Shown: positions 23,184-32,691, numbered from the stretch's first letter. The stretch is 64,000 bases of DNA from Planococcus donghaensis MPA1U2 (GCF_000189395.1 NZ_AEPB01000044.1:1-64000); one strand, 5' to 3'. Translations and numbers: made by a program. The notes: generated from the sequence alone by a model not told the origin.

Positions 23184-25572
23184 CTTTTCCGGACCCCTTT
23201 CCGAGCTTTAAGCGAATCAATGTATAAACTCCGAGACCAGCAATAAACAATACAAGAGATTCAAGCATCGTATCAAAAGCTCGGAAGTCTCCTAAAATCG
23301 CATTGACAATATTGTCTCCGCCCGCAAGTTCATAGGAATTTTCGAAATAACCTGAAATGCTTTCGAATAACTTTCCACTATTGACAGTAAGACCGATCAA
23401 CGTGATGGTAACGCCAGCACCAATTGCAATGAAGGCATTTCGGAATTTTGTTCGTTTTGACGAATCTTCTGCCGTCCATTCCGGTAAAAAAAGAAAGCAT
23501 AAAAGAAATAATACTGTTGTTACGGTTTCGATAACAAGCTGTGTCAGTGCTAAATCCGGTGCGCGAAAGAGAACGAAAAATATTGCGATTGAAAAGCCTA
23601 AAACCCCATTTAATAAAACAGCGGCAAGGTGCGACTTGGCAAATAAGATGCTAATTGCTGCAATAGCCATTACTGCCGTTAATAAGCCTTCGTAAACACT
23701 GATAGGAGAGTCTGAAGTTAAATCAATGGATAACGCACCAGTAAATATAAGCGCTCCACCAGCTGCCAATATAAAGAACATAAAGATATAAGCAAAATAA
23801 GAGGGTAAATGACCTGTCATATAATGTGTGGTAATCCAGTTAGATGCTCTCTTCAAGTTTTTCAAAAACGAGTTGTACAAAGCGGTAAACGTCCATCCAG
23901 CTGGTTGAAGGCGGAAGATTTTAATCCAACTACGGAAAGTAAGGTAAAGAGCGGATCCAACAATTACAATTCCTAATGTCATAAATAATTCTGTATTAAA
24001 GCCATGCCATGCATAAATGTGTGGGGTAGCCCCAGAAATTTCTGGAATGATACCGTTTAATGCTGGTCTTAACAAATGATCGCCCAATAAATTCGGAGCA
24101 AAAAACAAACCAATAATAAATACACAAAGTATAGCTGGAGAAACAAGCATACCAAGCGTAGGTTCTACCTGTTTTCTATCGGCCTTTTTCGATTGAGGGG
24201 TTCCGAAAAAAGTGCGGAAGACGAAAATCATACAGTAAACAAAAGTTAATACTGAAGCGATCCACGCGATAATTGGAATGACTATTCCCCAAGTTGAAGC
24301 ACCAAATATAGGCAGACTAGCCGCATTAACTGAAGCTGTAAAAAACATTTCTTTACTTAAAAAGCCATTTAAAAATGGCAGTCCAGCCATTGAGAAGCTG
24401 CCAATTACAGCGAACGTAAAGGTGATTGGCAGAGCTGCCATTAGCCCACCCAAGCGCCGAATGTCGCGGGTACCCACTTGGTGATCGACAATACCAACTA
24501 CCATGAAAAGAGCACCTTTAAATGTAGAATGATTGACCATATGGAAAAGAGCGGCAAAAATAGCTAAACCGTACAGTGCCCCTTGCTCACCATCCCCAAA
24601 GTGTAACGCCGCTGAACCAAGGCCGAACAAGCTCATAATTAAGCCCAATTGGCTAATTGTCGAATAAGCAAGCAACGCTTTTAAATCTGTTTGTCGAACA
24701 GCGCAGTAAGCTCCCCAGAATAAGGTGACAAGCCCGACAAGTGTAACTGTCCAAAACCATGCAGCATTGCCACCAAAAACTGGAGTAAAACGAGCGACTA
24801 GATAAATGCCAGCTTTCACCATTGTGGCTGAGTGCAAGTAAGCACTAACCGGTGTCGGTGCTTCCATCGCATCAGGTAGCCATATATGAAAAGGAAATTG
24901 CGCTGATTTAGTAAATGCGCCAAGCAGTATTAGGAACATCGCGGGATAAAACAAAGCATGCTCTGGATATTGGCCGATTGTCGCTACAATTTCACGTATG
25001 CTGAAAGTTCCAGTCATAGAGTGCAACATTAAGAAACCAGCGAGCATACCCAGTCCACCGAACACTGTAATTAATAGTGATTTCTGTGCCCCGTAGCGTG
25101 AATTTTTACGATGGTACCAAAAAGCAATTAACAGGAAAGAAGAAATACTCGTTAGTTCCCAGAAGACATACAACACAAGCAAGTTATCAGATAAGACAAC
25201 CCCAAGCATTGCGCCCATAAAGAGCAGTAGGTAGGCGTAAAAATGCGGAAAAGAATCGGATGGTGACAAATAGTAGATGGAGTATAGAACGACAAGAGCT
25301 CCCATACCTGTAATTAGTAGGGCCATGATTAAACTGAGGCCATCAAGATAAACGGTAAAGTTAATGCCTAGTGAAGGAATCCAATGAACAGTCTGCATCA
25401 ATGTATCACTATTAGAAATGGTGGGGACTTGTACTACGAAAATACTAAACAACACAAGTGGCACAACTAGTACGAGCCAGCCAAGGTGAATTGACCCCAC
25501 TCGGTTATGTATAAGCGGAATGAAGGCAGTAAAGAAAAAAGGGACGAGAATGGCTAAAATCAATAGATACAC
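23170..25572 (-). CDS. mrpA: Na+/H+ antiporter subunit MrpA
   Basis: MrpA (800 residues, about 21 helices) has a NuoL-like N-terminal antiporter domain (about 1-500) containing VLYVFWELTSISSFLLIAFW, FPFHIWLPDAMEAPTPVSAY and HSATMVKAGIYL. A C-terminal MrpB/NuoJ-like domain follows (about 590-790), containing RAPDLALTQLVIETVTTVLF and GDFRAFDTMLESLVLFIAGL. It is the largest subunit of the multi-protein Na+/H+ antiporter used for sodium and alkali tolerance. It starts with GTG at 25572 behind ACAGGAGG, and is first in the operon. The upstream promoter lies about 100 bp away. Confidence 0.95.
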   Translation of the reverse strand: MYLLILAILVPFFFTAFIPLIHNRVGSIHLGWLVLVVPLVLFSIFVVQVPTISNSDTLMQTVHWIPSLGINFTVYLDGLSLIMALLITGMGALVVLYSIYYLSPSDSFPHFYAYLLLFMGAMLGVVLSDNLLVLYVFWELTSISSFLLIAFWYHRKNSRYGAQKSLLITVFGGLGMLAGFLMLHSMTGTFSIREIVATIGQYPEHALFYPAMFLILLGAFTKSAQFPFHIWLPDAMEAPTPVSAYLHSATMVKAGIYLVARFTPVFGGNAAWFWTVTLVGLVTLFWGAYCAVRQTDLKALLAYSTISQLGLIMSLFGLGSAALHFGDGEQGALYGLAIFAALFHMVNHSTFKGALFMVVGIVDHQVGTRDIRRLGGLMAALPITFTFAVIGSFSMAGLPFLNGFLSKEMFFTASVNAASLPIFGASTWGIVIPIIAWIASVLTFVYCMIFVFRTFFGTPQSKKADRKQVEPTLGMLVSPAILCVFIIGLFFAPNLLGDHLLRPALNGIIPEISGATPHIYAWHGFNTELFMTLGIVIVGSALYLTFRSWIKIFRLQPAGWTFTALYNSFLKNLKRASNWITTHYMTGHLPSYFAYIFMFFILAAGGALIFTGALSIDLTSDSPISVYEGLLTAVMAIAAISILFAKSHLAAVLLNGVLGFSIAIFFVLFRAPDLALTQLVIETVTTVLFLLCFLFLPEWTAEDSSKRTKFRNAFIAIGAGVTITLIGLTVNSGKLFESISGYFENSYELAGGDNIVNAILGDFRAFDTMLESLVLFIAGLGVYTLIRLKLGKGSGKDEHQ

Positions 25573-25892
25573 AGCAAAACCTCCTGTTAATAGACTAGTT
25601 AAGTACGTTTGAATGTAAAAGTCACAAAGCGGGTATATAATGAGGACAAAAGGTTTACGACTGTCCTGTCTTGTACTATAGTAAGGATTCGTTAAGCAAT
25701 CAATCTAAATTATACAGGAAATCAGTGTGGTTTTCATTTGTCAGCCCATGGCGATGGGAAATCTATAAAGAGCAGACTGGATGATAATTCCAAAAAAAGC
25801 TTGCAGCACTTGATTTTCTCTATTAGAAGAAGTATAATTTCATAGTTTTGAATGTCAGTATATAGATTATATTTTCAGTGAGGTGAACATAA
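25573..25892. other. Divergent intergenic region, mrpA / Usp gene
   Basis: These 320 bp hold the mrp promoter at 25675-25703 and presumably the Usp promoter near 25850-25880, where a TATATT is seen. No ORF or hairpin of note was found. The mrp leader is about 95 nt long. Confidence 0.5.
25675..25703 (-). promoter_or_regulatory. Sigma-A promoter of the mrp operon
   Basis: On the minus strand, TTGATT (25703-25698), a 17-bp spacer and TATAGT (25680-25675). Confidence 0.7.
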
Positions 25893-26582
25893 ATGAAAAA
25901 AATCAGAGGGCGAATGGATGAAAGTATTTTGGTATGTGTTTTTTACGGACCGAATGGTGAGCGTTTGATCAATCGGGGTAACAAACTTGCGACTATGCTA
26001 GACTGTCCGTTGTATATTTTAACGGTAGATTCGAGACCTGTTGATGAATTTGATGCTGAAAAAGCCTCTTATATTGAAAGATGGAGAGAACTTGCTGAAG
26101 AGTATGATGCTGAGGAATTTATTGTTCGTGATAATGAAAAACGCCCGACCGCAAAAGTCATCGGGGATGTTGCACATGATTGCAACATCACGCAAATTGT
26201 CATGGGACAGACGGCGAGAAGTAGATGGGAAGAAATTACGAAAGGTTCGTTTTTGAACTTGTTGCTTCGTGAAATTCCATTTGTAGACTTGCATGTTGTT
26301 TCTGTAGCGCGCACAGTGAAAGGCGTTGAAGGTGACGAGTTTGAAAAAGGCGTACGCTGTTACTTGATGAAAGACGCTGATACCTATAAGGTCAACTTTA
26401 CCCAATCGAAAAATTGTCAGCTTGAAGGGATTTTCTTTAAAGAAATTGGTACCGATTTTGATAACGGAATCTTTAAATTCATGCATGACAATAAAATATA
26501 TCAAGTGGAAGTAACAGAAGATCGAATCGAATTGCCTGAAATCATTGATGAGTGTCTAGGGAAAGAGTTAATAAAAAAATAA
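25893..26582 (+). CDS. Universal-stress protein of the KdpD-associated Usp type
   Basis: The 229-residue protein opens with a Usp alpha/beta domain (about 9-140). ILVCVFYGPNGERLINRG, DEFDAEKASYIERW and ITQIVMGQTARSRWEEITKG closely match the Usp domain inside the K+ sensor kinase KdpD, as seen in free-standing Bacillota proteins. The remaining ~90 residues are a small mixed domain I do not recognise. No kinase or KdpD N-terminal domain is present. It is divergent from mrpA, so a link to K+/Na+ homeostasis is plausible. AGGTGA precedes the ATG. A terminator follows. Confidence 0.8.
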   Translation: MKKIRGRMDESILVCVFYGPNGERLINRGNKLATMLDCPLYILTVDSRPVDEFDAEKASYIERWRELAEEYDAEEFIVRDNEKRPTAKVIGDVAHDCNITQIVMGQTARSRWEEITKGSFLNLLLREIPFVDLHVVSVARTVKGVEGDEFEKGVRCYLMKDADTYKVNFTQSKNCQLEGIFFKEIGTDFDNGIFKFMHDNKIYQVEVTEDRIELPEIIDECLGKELIKK

Positions 26583-26594
26583 ATACACCACAAT

Positions 26595-26626
26595 AAAAGA
26601 CTGCTTCCTCATTGAGGCAGTCTTTT
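26595..26626 (+). terminator. Terminator after the Usp gene
   Basis: AAAAGACTGC/GCAGTCTTTT with an inner CTC/GAG closes a compact hairpin ending in TTTT, 13 bp after the stop codon. Its end lies only 26 bp before the next start codon. Confidence 0.82.
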
Positions 26627-26652
26627 GTGTTTTAAAGAGGAGACGTTAAGTT

Positions 26653-27294
26653 ATGAAGAAAACGAAAAGATTAACACCACTTCTCCCTAAAGAATTAGAA
26701 ACACGTTCTTTTACGGAAGCGATAGATGATCAGTACATAAGCAATTGCCGCATTTCACAGGAAACTATTGATTTTAATACAGAAGAAGCATTGCATATCG
26801 ATAGAGTTGTATTTGAAAACGTTAAGTTTCTTGAAACGAGTTGGCCACGCTCGGAGTTTGTCGATGTGGTTTTTTTGAATTGTGATTTATCCAATATGGA
26901 CATGAGTCGTGCAGTTTTCCACCGGACGGAATTTCGGAATTCCAAATTGATGGGGGCAAATTTTGCTGAAGCGGGAATTCGCCATACGCTTTTTGAAGAG
27001 TGTATTTTAAATTATGCCACATTTGGTTTTACTTTATGTAATACGGTGAGCTTTGTTTCTTCTTCTATGCGATTTGCAGACTTTTATGAGATGGAACTAA
27101 AGAGCAGTGAATTTCGCTTGTGCGATATGAATGATATTAACTTTACGCAAACAAGTCTGAAAGGAATCGACCTTAGCACTAATACGTTTGAAAGCATTCA
27201 AGTATCGATAGATAAACTGCAAGGATGCATCGTCTCCACGGACCAAGCAATCGCTTTCGCTCGTCAAATGGGAATGATTATAGCAAATGACTAG
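26653..27294 (+). CDS. Pentapeptide-repeat protein (Qnr/YjcF-like)
   Basis: The 213-residue protein carries pentapeptide repeats of the A(D/N)LXX type from about 50 to 180, for example VVFLNCDLSNMDMSRAVFH, TEFRNSKLMGANFAEAG and SSMRFADFYEMELKSSEF. It ends in the dimerisation-like tail STDQAIAFARQMGMII. Length and tail match the chromosomal Qnr-like proteins of Gram-positive bacteria, which form a right-handed beta-helix that mimics DNA and can protect gyrase. A role in quinolone protection is possible but not shown. The gene begins behind AAAGAGGAGA just after a terminator, so its promoter may lie inside the Usp gene or terminator region. Confidence 0.8.
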   Translation: MKKTKRLTPLLPKELETRSFTEAIDDQYISNCRISQETIDFNTEEALHIDRVVFENVKFLETSWPRSEFVDVVFLNCDLSNMDMSRAVFHRTEFRNSKLMGANFAEAGIRHTLFEECILNYATFGFTLCNTVSFVSSSMRFADFYEMELKSSEFRLCDMNDINFTQTSLKGIDLSTNTFESIQVSIDKLQGCIVSTDQAIAFARQMGMIIAND

Positions 27295-27323
27295 TAGTTA
27301 TAGAAGAAACTTTTAATAAAGAT

Positions 27324-27359
27324 AAAAACCCCGACAGTTTAAAAAACTGTCGGGGTTTT
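27324..27359. terminator. Bidirectional terminator
   Basis: AAAAACCCCGACAGTTT and its complement, flanked by A and T runs, separate the convergent pentapeptide and peptide-transporter genes. Confidence 0.9.
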
Positions 27360-27378
27360 GTAGTTACTCTTCTAAATA

Positions 27379-28878
27379 TTAACGAACGCCTTTCATGAAG
27401 CTTTGAATGCGTGGTGCAAAGGCGAACAACGCAATACTTAGAACGATTGATACACCACCGATGATTCCGAAATACATCATTTCGTTTTCAACTGTGTAGA
27501 ACTTAACCAACTGCGCATTGATTGCTTGAGCAGCAGCATTGGAAAGGAACCATAAGCTCATTGTTTGAGCTGAGAAAGCAGTAGGAGCCAGTTTTGTTGT
27601 CGCAGATAATCCAACTGGAGATAGGCAAAGTTCACCTAATACAACGATGAAATAACTAAGAACAAGCCAAAGTGGGTTTACCAATGCTGATGGTCCGCCG
27701 AAATAAGCTGGCAATAAAATAACTAAGAAAGACAATCCGGCAAATAGTAATCCAAGAGAGAACTTTTGCGGAATTGAAGGCTGTTTGCTTCCAAGTTTAA
27801 CCCACATCCAAGCAAAAACTGGCGCTAACATAATGATGAATAATGGATTTAACGACTGGAACCAAGCAGGAGAAATCGTCATTCCTGCAAACTCAAGATC
27901 TGTACGCGTATCTGCATATGCAGCAAGAATTGTAGATCCTTGTTCCTGTATCGCCCAGAACATCACGGAAGCGATAAACAAAGGAATATAAGCCAATAAA
28001 TGTGAGCGCTCTACATCTGTTGTCTTTTTGCTGCGATACATAACCGTGAAATACAAGACCGGAATTAAGATACCAAAAATCCCGACAATCCCAACAAAAC
28101 TATTAAATGTTAACAATCCAGTTGGAATTCCAATAGCAATTACTGCTGCAACAATTAACGCTCCGATAGTGAACGCTTTCATTGTTGCCTTGCGTTCTGA
28201 AGGCAATAATGGGTTTGGTACAACAGTTCCTGCCAAGCCAAGATTTTTTTTCTTTGTAAGAACAAAGATTACAAGACCAAGGAACATCCCGACAGCAGCA
28301 ATACTGAAGCCTAGGTGGAAGCTAATTTTCATTCCGACAGTACCAACAATTAGCGGTGCTAAAAAACCACCCATATTAATACCCATATAGAAAATACTAA
28401 AGCCCGCATCGCGACGGTCATCATTTTCTTCATAAATCTCACCAACTACACTTGAAACATTCGGTTTTAATAAACCAGTACCCAGTACAATTAAGACCAT
28501 TGAAACAAAGAATAATGCAAGATTACCAGGTATTGCTAGAGCAATATGCCCAAGCATAATCAGTATCCCACCGTAAAATACAGCTTTAGAAGTACCAAAT
28601 ATCCTGTCGGCTAACCAACCACCGATAATCCCAGACATGTAAACAAGGGATCCGTAAATAGACATAATCGATAAAGCTGTAGTCTGATCAAGACCAAGCC
28701 CGCCTTCGGACATTTCGTAGTACATATAGAAAACTAGGATAGCTCTCATCCCATAATAAGAGAACCGTTCCCAGAACTCAGTGAAGAATAGTGTGAACAA
28801 CCCTTTTGGATGACCAAAAAAGCCTTTTTGAGGAACACTTTTAACAATCTCTTGTCGAGAATACTTTTCAGACATCAT
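27379..28878 (-). CDS. dtpT: Proton-dependent di-/tripeptide transporter (POT/PTR family)
   Basis: This 499-residue permease has about 14 hydrophobic segments. The POT signature is clear: GLFTLFFTEFWERFSYYGMR contains the ExxERFxYYG motif of TM1, and FSIFYMGINMGGFLAPLIVG is the PTR2 signature 2. WFLSNAAAQAINAQL lies in the second half. The protein couples uptake of di- and tripeptides to proton influx. Two ATGs (28878, 28875) lie behind GGAGG; the first is reported. It is monocistronic. The upstream 530 bp are AT-rich and non-coding, and a TATTAT around 28905-28910 may be its -10. Confidence 0.92.
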   Translation of the reverse strand: MMSEKYSRQEIVKSVPQKGFFGHPKGLFTLFFTEFWERFSYYGMRAILVFYMYYEMSEGGLGLDQTTALSIMSIYGSLVYMSGIIGGWLADRIFGTSKAVFYGGILIMLGHIALAIPGNLALFFVSMVLIVLGTGLLKPNVSSVVGEIYEENDDRRDAGFSIFYMGINMGGFLAPLIVGTVGMKISFHLGFSIAAVGMFLGLVIFVLTKKKNLGLAGTVVPNPLLPSERKATMKAFTIGALIVAAVIAIGIPTGLLTFNSFVGIVGIFGILIPVLYFTVMYRSKKTTDVERSHLLAYIPLFIASVMFWAIQEQGSTILAAYADTRTDLEFAGMTISPAWFQSLNPLFIIMLAPVFAWMWVKLGSKQPSIPQKFSLGLLFAGLSFLVILLPAYFGGPSALVNPLWLVLSYFIVVLGELCLSPVGLSATTKLAPTAFSAQTMSLWFLSNAAAQAINAQLVKFYTVENEMMYFGIIGGVSIVLSIALFAFAPRIQSFMKGVR

Positions 28879-29409
28879 TCAAACCTCCATTTTGTTTATT
28901 CTAACATAATACTTTTTTTAGTTAAAAAAATCAAAATAAATTTTAAAATCAATACTAAAGGCTGTTTTAGGCGTGTAATTAGTCTCATTTAAAAGAAGGT
29001 ATTGTTTTTTTAAAATAGTTATTAAATTCTGAATACTAATTTTGTAATGACTAATTGACTCCTCATTTTATTTTCTCCCTTTTATTCTTTTTATAGAAGA
29101 AACTAATATGTTTGTGGATATTCATCTGGTGCACTTAGAAGGAAATTAAAGCTCCGCAAATGATTTCGAACAATGAAAATTTCATTTTTTATTTATAGTG
29201 TCTATTTACCTGTTATTTGAAAAAACTATTTTTATGTTAAAATAAGTAAATAATATATCCTATTTAATTTCCATTTTTAGTAATCTTTAGTTGTTGTTCA
29301 CTAATAATTCACAATTTTTTTAAATAATAACCATATATACATTGCAAAAAAACTCAAAGTGCAGTATATTTAAAATAGTTAGAATATTATTCAGGGAGCA
29401 GGAATGTAA
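28879..29409. other. AT-rich non-coding region
   Basis: These 531 bp separate the divergent peptide-transporter and XRE genes. They are very AT-rich with stops in all frames, and only the two gene promoters are apparent (the XRE one at 29342-29370). No hairpin with a T run, repeat or RNA gene was recognised. Confidence 0.5.
29342..29370 (+). promoter_or_regulatory. Sigma-A promoter of the XRE gene
   Basis: TTGCAA (29342-29347), a 17-bp spacer and TATATT (29365-29370), 40 bp before the start codon. Confidence 0.65.
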
Positions 29410-29766
29410 ATGAAACAGTTAAGCAAACGAATCAAGGACTTAAGAGAAGCTAAAGGACTATCTACTGAAGAATTGGCAGACGCAATCGGCTTTGCGAAAA
29501 GCACGGTGTGGGCTTATGAAAGTGGGAAAAAACAGGTCTCTGTAGTACATCTTGAAAGACTTGCTGATTATTTTGAGATTTCGGTCGACAGTTTGTTGGA
29601 TCGCGACGAACGGACTATTAATGTAGATCTTCAAAATACTAGTTTCTTAAATGACTACAATTTAATGCTAGATGACCAGCCACTAAACCAAACTGAGATT
29701 GCTGAGGCTGCCTCATTCATTCAAGTTAAACGCCGTATGGGCAGTTATGGTACAGCAACTTCATAA
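29410..29766 (+). CDS. XRE-family helix-turn-helix regulator
   Basis: The 118-residue protein has an N-terminal HTH_3 domain (about 5-62): RIKDLREAKGLSTEELADAI, then the recognition helix AKSTVWAYESGKKQ. The remaining ~50 residues end in LNQTEIAEAASFIQVKRRM, a helix that may mediate dimerisation. No peptidase or sensor domain is present. The target is unknown. It is monocistronic with its own promoter and terminator. There are no phage genes around, so a prophage immunity role is not suggested. Confidence 0.85.
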   Translation: MKQLSKRIKDLREAKGLSTEELADAIGFAKSTVWAYESGKKQVSVVHLERLADYFEISVDSLLDRDERTINVDLQNTSFLNDYNLMLDDQPLNQTEIAEAASFIQVKRRMGSYGTATS

Positions 29767-29784
29767 TTGTCAAAAGGCCGATAT

Positions 29785-29821
29785 AAAACCCCCGCTCTTT
29801 TAAAGAGAGCGGGGGTTTTTT
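29785..29821 (+). terminator. Terminator after the XRE gene
   Basis: AAAACCCCCGCTCTTT pairs with AAAGAGAGCGGGGG, followed by seven or eight Ts. Confidence 0.9.
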
Positions 29822-29838
29822 GATTAACTATAATTTTT

Positions 29839-29863
29839 GTTTAGTTCCTCTTCTTCTGGGAAA
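29839..29863 (+). promoter_or_regulatory. Candidate sigma-B promoter of the SDR gene
   Basis: GTTTAG (29839-29844), a 13-bp spacer and GGGAAA (29858-29863), 41 bp before the SDR start. Spacing, -10 box and distance to the gene match the element at 12841. Confidence 0.5.
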
Positions 29864-29904
29864 ACAGTAAACATAGTAGAACAAACGCAGGAAGGATGAA
29901 TTAG

Positions 29905-30690
29905 ATGACTAAGACAGTATTTATTACTGGCGCGGGAAGTGGTTTGGCGAAAGGGACTGCTTTCGGACTTGCAGAAAAAGGACATAAAGTAATTGCGCCG
30001 GTTGAAACAGCTCCACAAGTTACAGCTTTACGTGAGGAAGCAGCTTCAAAAGGACTAGAATTAGAAGTATTTAAAATGGACATAAAAAATCCTCAAGATT
30101 TATCCCAAATGCTTGAATATGATTTTGATGTTTTCGTAGCTAACGCTGCAGTAAACGAAGGTGGACCTCTTGCGGAAGTGCCGATGGCAAATTTCAGAGA
30201 GTTGTTTGAAGTGAATGTCTTCAGCACTTTGGAAACTGCACAAATTGCTGCGCGAAAATTTGTAGACAAAGGAAAAGGGAAAATTATTTTCATGTCTTCA
30301 ATGGCAGGCATTACGGCAACTCCTTATGTAGGGCCTTATACCGCAACCAAACATGCAATCGAAGGAATTGCAGCTACTATGCAAAAAGAATTAAAAGAAC
30401 ATGGTGTCCAGGTAGCTACGATTAATCCAGGTGCTTTTGCTACAGGGTTTAATGATCGTAGTGCAGAAGCGAAATGGAAGTGGTACGACGAAGCTATTCA
30501 CTTTACGCGTAAAGAGGACATGGCCGAAGCGGATCAAGCTCTGGAAAGCCAATATGATCCTGCTGAAATGATTGAGAAGATGGTAGAAATTATTCCTCTT
30601 GATACACATAAATTCCGTACTGTTTTCCCAGATGAAACAGCGAAACAAATGAAAGAAGAAGAGGAACAACGGTGGAATATGGAAATTTAA
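29905..30690 (+). CDS. Short-chain dehydrogenase/reductase
   Basis: This 261-residue Rossmann oxidoreductase has the cofactor loop TGAGSGLAKG (about 8-17), VANAAVNEGG in place of the usual NNAG, the catalytic Ser in IIFMSSMAG, and the YxxxK pair in PYTATKHAIEG. Cofactor preference and substrate are unknown; the residue pattern after strand 2 (PVETAPQ) does not show a clear NADP arginine. It resembles stress-induced SDRs of Bacillus, and a sigma-B-like promoter upstream fits. The C-terminal tail is highly charged (KQMKEEEEQRWNMEI). A terminator lies about 90 bp downstream. Confidence 0.88.
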   Translation: MTKTVFITGAGSGLAKGTAFGLAEKGHKVIAPVETAPQVTALREEAASKGLELEVFKMDIKNPQDLSQMLEYDFDVFVANAAVNEGGPLAEVPMANFRELFEVNVFSTLETAQIAARKFVDKGKGKIIFMSSMAGITATPYVGPYTATKHAIEGIAATMQKELKEHGVQVATINPGAFATGFNDRSAEAKWKWYDEAIHFTRKEDMAEADQALESQYDPAEMIEKMVEIIPLDTHKFRTVFPDETAKQMKEEEEQRWNMEI

Positions 30691-30776
30691 TAGAAGAAAT
30701 TAAGGAGATAGTCAGATTAAGTGTGAAATAACTCCTAAAACGCAGGATATTTCTTGAACTAAATAGGAATAAAAGA

Positions 30777-30812
30777 ATCGTCCTTCAACTGCAAACTTGA
30801 AGGGCGATTTTT
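30777..30812 (+). terminator. Terminator after the SDR gene
   Basis: AATCGTCCTTCAA pairs with TTGAAGGGCGATT (one G-U pair) and runs into seven Ts. The preceding ~85 bp hold no ORF. Confidence 0.85.
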
Positions 30813-30915
30813 TTGACCCTTATTATAGAAGCTCTTCTCGAGATTCTGCCACAGAAAAAGATATAGAAATGTGGTAAGCTAACTCATACGATACGAGTAT
30901 TAGGAGTGTTCTATT

Positions 30916-32691
30916 TTGTTGGAAAGCGCAAAGAAATTACTACAGTCTCACTTTGGCTATGAGTCATTCCGGGTCGGTCAGGAGCAAGCCATTACGCAAG
31001 TTTTTGAAGGGCATAATTCAATTTGTGTCATGCCGACAGGCGGAGGCAAGTCAATGTGCTATCAAATTCCGGCGCTTGTGATGGAAGGGACCACAATTGT
31101 GGTGTCGCCTTTGATTTCGTTAATGAAAGACCAAGTGGATGCACTTTTGGCAGCGGGTATTCCGGCTGCTTATATAAATAGTTCTCTCGATTTTGATGAA
31201 GTCCGAGAAACGTTAATGGACGTTCAACGCGGAGCGATTAAATTGCTTTACATTGCCCCAGAACGATTGGATTCAGAAATGTTCCTTAATGAATTACAAG
31301 GCGTTCATGTCCCGCTTATTGCAGTGGATGAAGCCCACTGTATTTCGCAATGGGGTCATGATTTCCGTCCGAGTTATCGCTTGATTAGCCGTATGACAGA
31401 ATTGTTTCCAAATAATCCGACGGTGTTAGCACTTACTGCCACTGCTACTCCTCAAGTTCGTGAAGACATTTGTCGAATTTTAAATATCGAAGAACAACAT
31501 ACGGTAATGACTGGTTTTGAACGAGCAAACTTAACGTTTTCGGTTGTGCGAGGACAAGATCGTGAACGATTTGTAAAAGAATATGTAGCAAAAAACGATA
31601 AAGAAGCCGGTATTATTTACGCTGCTACGCGCAAAACAGTAGACTCGGTTTACGAAATGCTAATAAAAAAAGGCATTAAAGCAGCTAAATACCATGCGGG
31701 GATGTCGGATCATGAAAGAAAAACAGGGCAGGAACGTTTTCTAAATGATGAAGTTACCGTTATGGTAGCAACAAATGCATTTGGAATGGGTATCGACAAA
31801 TCGAATATTCGGTTCGTAATTCATTATCAAGTGCCTAAAAATATGGAAAGCTACTATCAAGAAGCGGGGCGTGCAGGGCGAGATGGTTTGCCAAGTGAAT
31901 GTATTGTGCTGTATGCGTCCCAAGATGTTCAAACGCAACGGTTTTTAATCGATCAAGCACAAGATCCGAGTCGAATTCCTGGAGAATTGGTGAAATTGCA
32001 AGGGATGGTTGACTATTGTCATACTGAAAATTGTTTGCAGCAATTTATTATTCACTATTTCGGAGATACGGCGGCTGAACCTTGTGGACATTGCGGGAAC
32101 TGTTTGGATGACCGCGAAAGTTTAGATGTCACAAAAGATGTTCAAATGGTGCTATCATGTGTGATTCGCATGGGGCAAAAGTTTGGGAAAGTCATGACGG
32201 CTCAAGTGTTAACAGGGTCGCGCAATAAAAAAGTATTGGATTTTGGTTTTGATAAACTCTCAACTTACGGAATTTTAAAACACCAAAATTCAAAAGAAGT
32301 GTCAAATTTAATCGAATTCATGATTTCTCAAGAATTATTAGCTGTCGAACAAGGTTCGTTTCCAACAATTTACGTTCCTGATGGCGGAAGAGATGTCTTG
32401 TTAGGTAAACGGCAAGTATTAAGAAAAGGTGCAGTAGTAACAAAGCAAATTGCTACGAACGATCCTTTATTCGAGGAATTACGCGTTATTCGCAAAGGGT
32501 TAGCAGATGAAGCTGGTGTTCCTCCTTTTGTTATTTTTTCTGATAAAACTTTACAAGACATGGTTGCAAGAAAACCGCAAAATGAAGCTGGATTTTTAGA
32601 AGTGAACGGTGTAGGTGCGAATAAGCTTGAAAAATATGGAGAAGCATTTTTACAGGCAATTCGTTCTTTTGAGACAATAAAAAATGAATAA
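30916..32691 (+). CDS. recQ: ATP-dependent DNA helicase RecQ
   Basis: RecQ (591 residues) is a 3'-5' superfamily-2 helicase in recombination and replication-fork repair. Motif I is MPTGGGKSMCYQIPA, motif II DEAHCISQWGHDFRPSYR, motif III LTATATPQVREDI, and motif VI YYQEAGRAGRDG. A Zn-binding RecQ-Ct region (CGHCGNC) comes next, and an HRDC domain closes the protein (DKTLQDMVARKPQNEAGFLE, VNGVGANKLEKYGEAFL). The length equals the Bacillus protein. The start is TTG 30916 with AGGAG 9 nt upstream. It is monocistronic, with a terminator directly after. Confidence 0.94.
   Translation: MLESAKKLLQSHFGYESFRVGQEQAITQVFEGHNSICVMPTGGGKSMCYQIPALVMEGTTIVVSPLISLMKDQVDALLAAGIPAAYINSSLDFDEVRETLMDVQRGAIKLLYIAPERLDSEMFLNELQGVHVPLIAVDEAHCISQWGHDFRPSYRLISRMTELFPNNPTVLALTATATPQVREDICRILNIEEQHTVMTGFERANLTFSVVRGQDRERFVKEYVAKNDKEAGIIYAATRKTVDSVYEMLIKKGIKAAKYHAGMSDHERKTGQERFLNDEVTVMVATNAFGMGIDKSNIRFVIHYQVPKNMESYYQEAGRAGRDGLPSECIVLYASQDVQTQRFLIDQAQDPSRIPGELVKLQGMVDYCHTENCLQQFIIHYFGDTAAEPCGHCGNCLDDRESLDVTKDVQMVLSCVIRMGQKFGKVMTAQVLTGSRNKKVLDFGFDKLSTYGILKHQNSKEVSNLIEFMISQELLAVEQGSFPTIYVPDGGRDVLLGKRQVLRKGAVVTKQIATNDPLFEELRVIRKGLADEAGVPPFVIFSDKTLQDMVARKPQNEAGFLEVNGVGANKLEKYGEAFLQAIRSFETIKNE

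Noticed and set aside
26019-26504. Open frame of 161 codons antisense to the Usp gene.
   Set aside because: No ribosome site and no recognisable domain; the sense gene has clear Usp motifs.
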